A DNA stretch of 9,124 nt, taken from Caldimonas sp. (lineage in GTDB: Bacteria > Pseudomonadota > Gammaproteobacteria > Burkholderiales > Burkholderiaceae_C). The stretch spans positions 1 to 9,124 of the forward strand of contig JASLGD010000023.1 in the NCBI GenBank assembly GCA_030150305.1, read 5' to 3'. The first letter of the stretch is position 1; every line of letters starts with the position of its first letter. The notes below the pieces were generated by a model. The model saw only the letters and a program-made list of their open reading frames with translations. It had not been told where the DNA came from and searched no databases. This document shows, one piece after another, positions 1 to 5,764 of this stretch. The translations under genes were made by a program, and so were the position numbers.

Positions 1-1
1 C

Positions 2-1231
2 GCGCGGGCACTGCTGCTGCTCGAGCAGCGGGCGGGCACGTCAGCGCGCGACGATGCCGCGCTGCGCTGGCGCCTCGTGCGCGCGCGCGAGCGGACGCTC
101 GAGCTGCAGGCGCGACGCGACGAGCAGGTCGCCGACCTCGATGCGCTGGAACGTCTCGCCGACGCGCTCGACGACGACGCGAAGCGTGCGTTCGCGGCGC
201 GGCGCCGCAGCTTTCGGGCGCTGCGGATCGGCGACTGGCCTGCCTGCGAGCGCGCCGCGAGGGACGGCGTCGCGCACGCCGAGCGCGCCGGCGATCGCGG
301 CGAGCGCCTGCACGCGATGCGCCTTCTCGCGTCGGCGCGCGCGATGCAGGGCGACCTCGAGGGCGGCAAGGCGCTGGCCCGGCAGGCGCTCGACGAAGCG
401 CGCGAGCACGGCCTTCGCGAGAACGAGGCACCCCTGATCAACACGCTGATCGTCATCGCCAACCTGCAGGGCGACGTGATGGGCAACCTCGAGCTGAGCC
501 GCCGCAACCTGCTGCTCACCCGAGAGAGCGGCGATCGGCAGAGCGAAGCGACCGACCTCTCGAACCTCGGCGTCGCGTGGCTCGAGCTCGGCGAGCTGGA
601 GCAGGCGCGACGCGATTCGGAAGCGGCGCTCGTCATGCTGCGGACCAACGGCGACCGCGTCATCGAGGGCGCGACGCTCTGCAACCTCTCGGACATCGCG
701 CTCATGCAGGGCGACGCGGCAGCGGCGCTCGCGCTGGCGCGCGCGGCGGTCGAGGTGCTGGCATCGGCGCAGGCGCGCGACCGCGCGCTCGATGCCTGGC
801 TCAAGGTCGGCCATGCCGAGCTCGCGCTCGGCCACCACGACGCGGCGCGCGCTGCCTTCGAGCGCATGCGCGGCGAGGCGCTGGCGCTCGGCAGCGCGTG
901 GCAGCACGACGCCGTCGCCGGGCTGGCGCGCGTCGCCCTGGCGCAGCGCGACGATGCGCGCGCGCTCCGCGAGCTCGAGCCGATCGTGGCGCACGTTGCC
1001 GCCGGCGGCACGCTCGACGGCAGCGTCAAGCCGCGCCTGGTCGAGCTGACCTGCCACGAGGTGCTCGCGCGTGCCGACGATCCGCGCGCCGGCTGGTGGC
1101 TGAGGCGTGCGGAGGAGGCGCTGCGCGCGCAGGCGGCCACGATCGACGATCCCGCGCTGCGGCGAAGCTTTCTCGACAACGTGCCGCACCATCGCGAGAT
1201 CGTGCGAGCCGCCGAGCGCGGCCCTTCATAA
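2..1231 (+). CDS. TPR-repeat protein, C-terminal part (5' end outside window)
   Basis: The reading frame is open from the left edge to TAA at 1229-1231 and gives 409 visible residues, so the true start lies outside the window; the GTG at 77 is only an internal codon. The visible part is almost entirely helical and rich in Ala, Arg, Glu and Leu, with repeated TPR-like helix pairs, for example around LSNLGVAWLELGELEQARR and LCNLSDIALMQGDAAAALALA. The end, with SFLDNVPHHREI just before the stop, resembles the C-termini of large signalling ATPases (AAA or cyclase-type, BTAD/MalT-like regulators) that carry a TPR superhelix; this is from family memory. No catalytic domain is visible, so the function of the whole protein cannot be given. 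The tetR-like gene starts 39 bases downstream on the same strand, and co-transcription is possible. Confidence is high for a real TPR gene and low for the exact class. Confidence 0.85.
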   Translation, partial: ARALLLLEQRAGTSARDDAALRWRLVRARERTLELQARRDEQVADLDALERLADALDDDAKRAFAARRRSFRALRIGDWPACERAARDGVAHAERAGDRGERLHAMRLLASARAMQGDLEGGKALARQALDEAREHGLRENEAPLINTLIVIANLQGDVMGNLELSRRNLLLTRESGDRQSEATDLSNLGVAWLELGELEQARRDSEAALVMLRTNGDRVIEGATLCNLSDIALMQGDAAAALALARAAVEVLASAQARDRALDAWLKVGHAELALGHHDAARAAFERMRGEALALGSAWQHDAVAGLARVALAQRDDARALRELEPIVAHVAAGGTLDGSVKPRLVELTCHEVLARADDPRAGWWLRRAEEALRAQAATIDDPALRRSFLDNVPHHREIVRAAERGPS

Positions 1232-1237
1232 TCGCCC

Positions 1238-1247
1238 GCCGATCGGC
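1238..1247. promoter_or_regulatory. 10-bp perfect palindrome before the tandem TetR gene
   Basis: GCCGATCGGC reads the same on both strands and lies 23 bases before the ATG of the tandem TetR gene, where an autoregulatory operator would be expected. A 10-bp palindrome is not rare in DNA this GC-rich and does not match the GTCCG half-sites found downstream of the gene, so it is only a weak candidate. Confidence 0.15.
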
Positions 1248-1270
1248 TCGCGCCTCGCGCCTCTTCGCCC

Positions 1271-2527
1271 ATGCTCAGCGAGCCACGGCTCGATCCCGTC
1301 CAGACGAAGCGCTTCGAGGAAAAGCGCGAAGCGATCCTGAACGCCGCGGCCGTCGTCTTCAACGAGCGCGGCCTGCGCGGCGCGACGTTCGCGGACGTCG
1401 CGGCAACGGTCGGGCTGGTCCCGGCGAGCGTCACCTACTACTACCGCAAGAAGGACGATCTCGCGCTGGCGTGCTTCCTGCGCGCGACGGCCAACTTCGA
1501 GCGGATCGCCGTCCAGGCCGCCAGCGCGCGCGACGTGCCGACGCGCGTGCGCGCGTTCCTCCGCGGCCACGCCGAGCTGCTCGCGCGGATCGCGGTCGGC
1601 GACGCGCCCGACATGATCTTCTTCAACGAGCTGCACGCGCTGCCGGAGCAGCATCTGCAGCAGATCTACGACGCCTACACCGACCTGTTCCGCAAGGTGC
1701 GTCGGCTGCTTCGCGGGCGCGAAACCGAACGGCTCGGTCGCGACGAGCTGACCGCCCGCGCGCATCTGCTGATCGGCGGCGCGCACTGGCTGCGGCGCTG
1801 GATCGAGCGACACGAGCCGGGCCAGTACGCCCGGCTCGCCGAGCGGGTCGCCGACATCGTGCTCGAAGGGCTCGCCCGCGGACCCTGGCGCGGGCTCGGC
1901 GCCGAGCAGGACTGGCAGCTCGTGAGCGACGCCGGCGGCCGGGTCGAGGCGTTCCTGCGCGCGGCGACGCAGCTCATCAACGAGCAGGGCTACAAGGGCG
2001 CCTCGGTCGACAAGATCTCGGCGCGCGCCCACGTCACGAAGGGCGCCTTCTACCACCACCACGACACCAAGCAGGACCTCATCGAGCTGTGCTTCGAGCG
2101 CACGTTCGCGGTCCTCCGTCGCACCCTCGACCTCGCCGACGCCGCCGGCGGCGACGGCCACGAGCGGCTGCGCGCCGCCGTCTGCGCGCTGATCCGCTTC
2201 CAGCTGTCGGACGAAGGGCCGCTGCTGCGCGTCACGGCGACGAGCGCGGTGCCGGAGTCGTCGCATCGCGAGCAGGTCCTGAAGACGCTCGGTCGCCTCG
2301 TCGAGCGCGTCGCGCAGACGGCCGTCGACGGCATGGCCGACGGCTCGCTGCTCGTCACCGATCCGATCTCGGCCGCGCAGTTCGTCGTCGCCGGGATCAA
2401 CACCACCGCCGAAGCGCGCCGCTGGATCGTGCGCGTCGGCGCCAGCGACGGAGTGCGCCTGTACGCGCCGCCGATCCTGCACGGCCTGTTGTGCGGCCCC
2501 GCTCCGGGGCCGGCGCTGGGGCGCTGA
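1271..2527 (+). CDS. Tandem-domain TetR/AcrR-type transcriptional regulator
   Basis: A cytoplasmic DNA-binding regulator of 418 residues, about twice the usual TetR length of some 200. Two TetR N-terminal domains are visible. The first covers about residues 17-65, with its helix-turn-helix around 39-58 (TFADVAATVGL then VTYYYRKKDDL). The second covers about 224-275, with its helix-turn-helix around 245-263 (SVDKISARAHVTKGAFYHHH). Each is followed by a helical region of about 140 residues that would form a ligand-binding or dimer domain. ATG 1271 is the only plausible start: the frame holds no ATG or GTG between the previous stop at 1229 and this codon, and there is no clear Shine-Dalgarno. 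The ligand cannot be read from sequence. The gene lies directly before a secreted hydrolase gene with a half-site cluster between them, so control of that gene is a reasonable inference. Single-chain double-TetR proteins exist but are a minority. Confidence 0.93.
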   Translation: MLSEPRLDPVQTKRFEEKREAILNAAAVVFNERGLRGATFADVAATVGLVPASVTYYYRKKDDLALACFLRATANFERIAVQAASARDVPTRVRAFLRGHAELLARIAVGDAPDMIFFNELHALPEQHLQQIYDAYTDLFRKVRRLLRGRETERLGRDELTARAHLLIGGAHWLRRWIERHEPGQYARLAERVADIVLEGLARGPWRGLGAEQDWQLVSDAGGRVEAFLRAATQLINEQGYKGASVDKISARAHVTKGAFYHHHDTKQDLIELCFERTFAVLRRTLDLADAAGGDGHERLRAAVCALIRFQLSDEGPLLRVTATSAVPESSHREQVLKTLGRLVERVAQTAVDGMADGSLLVTDPISAAQFVVAGINTTAEARRWIVRVGASDGVRLYAPPILHGLLCGPAPGPALGR

Positions 2528-2570
2528 CGACGTCGTTTCTAAGCTTCCGTATGGTCGCTTGCCTGCTTCG

Positions 2571-2612
2571 TGTCCGGCGCACGTCGGACATCGTCCGGGA
2601 GGGCTCGTCCGG
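2571..2612. promoter_or_regulatory. Candidate operator: inverted and direct GTCCG repeats
   Basis: TGTCCG at 2571-2576 and CGGACA at 2585-2590 form a perfect 6-bp inverted repeat with an 8-base spacer, 20 bp in all, the size and shape of a TetR operator. Two further same-strand copies of TCGTCCGG follow at 2591-2598 and 2605-2612, 14 bases apart. A fifth copy of the half-site (CGGAC, 2661-2665) abuts the putative -10 element. Because the adjacent regulator has two DNA-binding domains, mixed inverted and direct half-sites are a plausible target. This is inference from position and symmetry only. The inverted repeat could also be a weak transcription end for the regulator gene, although no U-rich run follows it. 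Confidence 0.4.
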
Positions 2613-2643
2613 TAAAGCCTCTCCGAGATAAGTAAAACCCCTC

Positions 2644-2671
2644 GTTTCAAATTTCGGGTACGGACTAGTAT
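2644..2671 (+). promoter_or_regulatory. Weak sigma-70-like promoter candidate for the hydrolase gene
   Basis: TAGTAT at 2666-2671 matches the -10 consensus at 4 of 6 bases, and GTTTCA at 2644-2649 matches -35 at 3 of 6 with a 16-base spacer. The surrounding stretch (about 2625-2672) is clearly more AT-rich than the genes around it, as expected for a promoter. A transcript starting near 2678 would have a leader of about 65 bases that contains the hairpin at 2687-2707. The match is poor and another sigma factor may apply. Confidence 0.3.
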
Positions 2672-2686
2672 CGATCGGCAACGAGA

Positions 2687-2707
2687 GCGCCGACGCGAGA
2701 TCGGCGC
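2687..2707 (+). promoter_or_regulatory. Leader hairpin upstream of the hydrolase gene
   Basis: GCGCCGA (2687-2693) and TCGGCGC (2701-2707) are perfect complements separated by 7 bases. The TCGGC at 2675-2679 could instead pair with GCCGA at 2689-2693, giving two mutually exclusive stems. The element ends 35 bases before the ATG and 23 bases before the ribosome binding site, so it would not block initiation directly. It could be a second operator (a 21-bp inverted repeat), a 5' mRNA stabiliser, or chance. Confidence 0.3.
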
Positions 2708-2730
2708 CTGTTCCCAAGCGGAATCACGAG

Positions 2731-2735
2731 AGGAG
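2731..2735 (+). promoter_or_regulatory. Ribosome binding site of the DUF6351-like gene
   Basis: AGGAG, followed by 7 bases and then ATG 2743. It is one of the two clear Shine-Dalgarno sequences in the window, and it supports ATG 2743 over the in-frame ATG at 2752, which would lie 16 bases away. Confidence 0.75.
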
Positions 2736-2742
2736 ACAAGCG

Positions 2743-5058
2743 ATGGGTGAGATGCGTGCGCGCAGGGCTGGCGCTTCGAGACGCGTTGCCGGGGCACTGG
2801 CGTTGGTGGCAGGGTGGTTCGGCGCCGGCGGCGCGCTCGCCGTCGCGCCGCCGCAGATCCTGGTGCTCTCGAATCGGGCCGACCTCGTCTCCGGCGGCGA
2901 CGCGCTGGTCGAGGTCAAGTGGCCGGCGGGAGCGAACGTCGCGTTCGCCAAGATCGCCGTCAACGGCGTCGACGTGAAGAGCTCGTTCGCGATGCGCGCC
3001 AACGGGCGCTACATGGGTCTCGTGAGCGGCCTGCAGAACGGCAACAACGTGCTCACCGCGCGCATCCCCGGCGCCGGCGCGCAGATCACGATCAACAACC
3101 ATCCGAGCGGCGGCCCGGTGTTCTCGGGTCCGCAACTGAAGCCCTGGATCTGCGCGACGAAGGTGTCGCAGTCGGTCACCGTCGTCGGCAATCCGGGAAG
3201 CACGCCGCCGACGGCGACCGCCAACACCAAGGCGAGCGGCCTCAACGACGACCCGAGCGACGCTCAGTGCGACACGCCGCCGACGTACACCTACTTCTAC
3301 CAGCCCGCTGCGCTGCAGGGCTCGAACTGCGTGTTCGCGACCAGCGGCGCCAACGCGTGCTTCACCGCGTACGACCCGGCGGCGCGTCCGGACGACGCTT
3401 CGATCGCCAACTTCACCAACGACCGCGGCGTCACGGTGAAGAGCCTGATCCGCGTCGAGCGCGGCTCGATCAACCGCACGATCTACCAGCTCGTGACGTT
3501 CTTCGATCCGAAGGACGCCAACAAGCCGTGGGATCCGCCCAAGGGCTGGAACGGCAAGCTCGTCTGGCAGTTCGGCCCGAGCGCGGCGGTGAGCCGCTTC
3601 GAGCAGACGCCGGCACGCAGCCTCTTCGATGCGTCGGGCGGCGTCGGCCTGCCGCTCGGCTTCATGATCGCGACGTCGTCGCTGACCGACCACGGCACGA
3701 ACTCCAACGACCAGCTCGGCGCCGAGACCGTGATGATGGTCAAGGAACGGATCATCGAGCAGTACGGCGAGATTCGCTACACGATCGGTGACGGCTGCTC
3801 GGGCGGCTCGATCATGCAGCAGGTGATCGCGGGCGCGTATCCCGGCCTCGTCGACGGCATCCAGCCGCAGTGCAGCTTCCAGGACACGCACACGACGTTC
3901 ATCGAGATCGCCGACTGCGGCGACCTGCAGGCGCACTACTACACGACGCCGAACGGCTCGGCGCTCACGACCGCGCAGCGCTCCGCGATCAATGGTCACA
4001 AGAACACGGGCTTCTGCAACGCGTGGATCACGTCGTTCCTGCCCGCCGGCGACCCGACGCGCGCCGCCAACTGCGGCAGCGGCTTTCCGGCGGCGCTGGT
4101 CTACAACCCGACGACGAACCCGTTCGGGATCCGCTGCGACGGCGCCGACCACGACGTCGCGATGCTCGGCCAGTTCATCGACAGCGACGGCATCCCGAAG
4201 GCGATCACTTCGGTCGACAACGTCGGCATCCAGTACGGGTTGAAGGCGCTGCGCGCCGGGGTCATCTCGGCGGAGGAGTTCGTGAAGCTCAACGAAGGCG
4301 CAGGCGGCTACAACGCCGACCTCGTCTGGAAGCCGCAGCGCTCGGCGATCACGCCGGACATGGCGCGCGTGTACTACTCGAGCGCGATCGTCTCCGACGG
4401 ACGCCAGCTCGCGAAGACGCCGATCATCGACCTGCGCGGCAACGAAGCGGTGAACGGCGACATCCACTCGAACTGGCGCCCGTTCGGCATGCGGGCGCGC
4501 CTCGACGCCGACGCGGGCGGCCACGGCAACCACCTGATCTGGGAGTTCAACTCGACCAGCGGCTCGTCGGCGCCGGGCGCAGCGCTGACGCGCAAGGCCT
4601 TCCTGACGATGGACGCCTGGCTCGCCGGCATCGAGGCCGACGGCAGCAACACGCCGCGCGAGATGAAGGTCGTGGCGCACAAGCCGGCCGGCGCGGCCGA
4701 CTTCTGCCTGACGACGATCGGTGCGACCGACGCGGACCTCGCCAATCCGCTCTCGCTCGACGATCCGAACTGCCCGGTCAAGCACGAGTCGACGCCGCGC
4801 CAGGTCGCCGACGGTCCGCTCGCCGAGAACATCTTCAAGTGCACCCTGAAGCCATTCCAGGCGGGCGATGCCGCGTACGGTGGCGTGACGTTCACGAACG
4901 ACCAGCTCGCGCGTCTGCAGGCCGTGTTTCCGAACGGCGTCTGCGACTGGAGCCAGCCCGGCCAGGGCCAGCAGCCGGCGATCCCGTGGGCCACGTTCAT
5001 GAACGGCCCCGGCGGGCAGGCGCTCGGCGACCCGCCCGTGTCGGGGCCCATCCCCTGA
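2743..5058 (+). CDS. Secreted DUF6351-type alpha/beta-hydrolase-like protein (tannase/esterase-like)
   Basis: A 771-residue exported protein, probably periplasmic or extracellular. Residues 1-35 form a signal peptide: Arg-rich start, hydrophobic core about 15-30, cleavage after ALA (33) or AVA (35). The mature start, with LSNRADLVSGGDALVEVKWP and later NNHPSGGPVFSGPQ, matches what I remember of the family of unknown function DUF6351. A nucleophile elbow GCSGG places the likely catalytic serine at 353, preceded by Cys352 as in the CS part of the CS-D-HC motif of tannase/feruloyl esterases; the HC part is not seen. Candidates for the acid and base are Asp563 or Asp573 and His575, His594 or His597, after a segment of about 210 residues that could hold a lid. 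Fourteen cysteines in the mature chain suggest disulfides. An ester substrate is inferred; its identity is unknown. The PEP-CTERM gene follows after 48 bases, so an operon is likely. Confidence 0.88.
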   Translation: MGEMRARRAGASRRVAGALALVAGWFGAGGALAVAPPQILVLSNRADLVSGGDALVEVKWPAGANVAFAKIAVNGVDVKSSFAMRANGRYMGLVSGLQNGNNVLTARIPGAGAQITINNHPSGGPVFSGPQLKPWICATKVSQSVTVVGNPGSTPPTATANTKASGLNDDPSDAQCDTPPTYTYFYQPAALQGSNCVFATSGANACFTAYDPAARPDDASIANFTNDRGVTVKSLIRVERGSINRTIYQLVTFFDPKDANKPWDPPKGWNGKLVWQFGPSAAVSRFEQTPARSLFDASGGVGLPLGFMIATSSLTDHGTNSNDQLGAETVMMVKERIIEQYGEIRYTIGDGCSGGSIMQQVIAGAYPGLVDGIQPQCSFQDTHTTFIEIADCGDLQAHYYTTPNGSALTTAQRSAINGHKNTGFCNAWITSFLPAGDPTRAANCGSGFPAALVYNPTTNPFGIRCDGADHDVAMLGQFIDSDGIPKAITSVDNVGIQYGLKALRAGVISAEEFVKLNEGAGGYNADLVWKPQRSAITPDMARVYYSSAIVSDGRQLAKTPIIDLRGNEAVNGDIHSNWRPFGMRARLDADAGGHGNHLIWEFNSTSGSSAPGAALTRKAFLTMDAWLAGIEADGSNTPREMKVVAHKPAGAADFCLTTIGATDADLANPLSLDDPNCPVKHESTPRQVADGPLAENIFKCTLKPFQAGDAAYGGVTFTNDQLARLQAVFPNGVCDWSQPGQGQQPAIPWATFMNGPGGQALGDPPVSGPIP

Positions 5059-5106
5059 CGCCGACGCCGAGACCTCTCGCGACCGCCATCCAACTGGAGA
5101 CCCGTC

Positions 5107-5679
5107 ATGAACTTAGTCCCCCATCAGCATCGTGCAACCGTCGTCGCGGCGGCGTTGTTCCTGGCCGCAGCCGGCGCGCAGGCCGCCGACCTCGTCACCA
5201 ACGGCGGCTTCGAGACGGGCACCCTGTCCGGCTGGTCGACGACCGGGCCGCTCGACTTCGTCGGCATCGATGCGTTCGCAGCGCACAGCGGCAACTTCGG
5301 CGCGTTCTTCGGCCCGGACACGCCGGTGACGCTGACGCAGTCGCTGACGACCGCGCCGGGCGGCCTGTACCAGGTCAGCTTCTGGCTGTCGCTGCAGGAC
5401 AGCTCACAGCCGAACAACTTCTCGTGGTCGTGGAACGGCGTCACGCAGGCCGCGTCGTTCAACAACGCGACCGGCTTCGACTACAAGCAGTTCACCGCGT
5501 TCGTCAGCGCGCCCGGAGGCTCGTCGACGCTGTCGTTCAGCTTCACCGACCCGCAGTCGTTCTGGCTCTTCGACGACGTGTCCGTCACCGCCGCGGTGCC
5601 GGAGCCGACCACCGCATTGATGACCGGGCTGGGCCTGGTCTCGCTCGTCGTCGCGCGTCGTCGCCGTCGCGTGTCCTGA
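5107..5679 (+). CDS. PEP-CTERM sorting domain protein, beta-sandwich (CBM/DUF642-like)
   Basis: A 190-residue exported protein. Residues 1-26 are a signal peptide (hydrophobic 10-23, cleavage after AQA). The mature part opens with LVTNGGFETGTLSGWST and ends its core with SFWLFDDVSVT, the typical start and end of a jelly-roll, carbohydrate-binding-like domain; it is rich in Ser, Thr, Gly and aromatics and has no cysteine. The C-terminus is a complete PEP-CTERM tail: VPEP at 164-167, a hydrophobic helix at about 170-183, then ARRRRR. In known systems this tail is recognised by an exosortase (EpsH/XrtA type), cleaved near PEP and the protein released or anchored, often with exopolysaccharide; no exosortase gene lies in this window. 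GGAGA at 5096-5100 stands 6 bases before the ATG. The gene follows the hydrolase by 48 bases with no terminator visible, so they are probably co-transcribed. Codon 3 is TTA, very rare in this DNA. Confidence 0.93.
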   Translation: MNLVPHQHRATVVAAALFLAAAGAQAADLVTNGGFETGTLSGWSTTGPLDFVGIDAFAAHSGNFGAFFGPDTPVTLTQSLTTAPGGLYQVSFWLSLQDSSQPNNFSWSWNGVTQAASFNNATGFDYKQFTAFVSAPGGSSTLSFSFTDPQSFWLFDDVSVTAAVPEPTTALMTGLGLVSLVVARRRRRVS

Positions 5680-5730
5680 GCTCGCGAGCCGGCGCGGGCG
5701 CCGACGCTCGCGCTGACCGCGGCGGGCCGC
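5680..5730 (+). terminator. GC-rich palindrome cluster after the PEP-CTERM gene, possible terminator
   Basis: Directly after the stop codon lie a perfect 10-bp palindrome (5680-5689, GCTCGCGAGC), a CGGCGC/GCGCCG stem with two bases between arms (5690-5703) and a GCGG-cggg-CCGC stem (5719-5730). None is followed by a U-run, so a classical intrinsic terminator is not shown. In very GC-rich bacteria such hairpins often mark 3' ends or Rho-linked termination, which is the best guess here. Confidence 0.35.
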
Positions 5731-5739
5731 TAGCATCGA

Positions 5740-5760
5740 GCGCGCTTCGTGCAAGCGCGC
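5740..5760 (+). promoter_or_regulatory. Strong hairpin occupying the ribosome-binding region of the next gene
   Basis: GCGCGCTT (5740-5747) and AAGCGCGC (5753-5760) are perfect 8-base complements with a 5-base loop, and the stem ends 4 bases before ATG 5765. No purine-rich Shine-Dalgarno is present between the stem and the start. It may be the last terminator-like hairpin of the upstream operon, a translation-limiting structure, or a 21-bp inverted-repeat operator. Confidence 0.5.
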
Positions 5761-5764
5761 CACG

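Noticed and set aside
41..1192. 383-codon open frame on the minus strand opposite the TPR gene
   Set aside because: Arg/Ala/Val-rich product with no domain pattern; a typical antisense shadow of a gene with GC-rich third codon positions.
2599..2623. Possible terminator stem (GGCT paired with AGCC) after the TetR gene
   Set aside because: Only four clean pairs, a wobble and mismatch follow, the loop is long and no U-run is present; the region is better explained by the GTCCG repeats.
577..2631. 684-codon plus-strand open frame running through the TPR and TetR genes
   Set aside because: Different frame from two convincing genes; product is almost only Arg, Ala, Gly and Pro, so an artefact of base composition.
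1226..2797. 523-codon minus-strand open frame opposite the tandem TetR gene
   Set aside because: No recognisable motifs, and it overlaps a well supported regulator over its full length.
2665..4785. 706-codon minus-strand open frame opposite the hydrolase gene
   Set aside because: Very long but made of RRR/AVAD-type low-complexity composition without signal peptide or motif; the plus-strand frame has signal peptide, catalytic motif and ribosome binding site.
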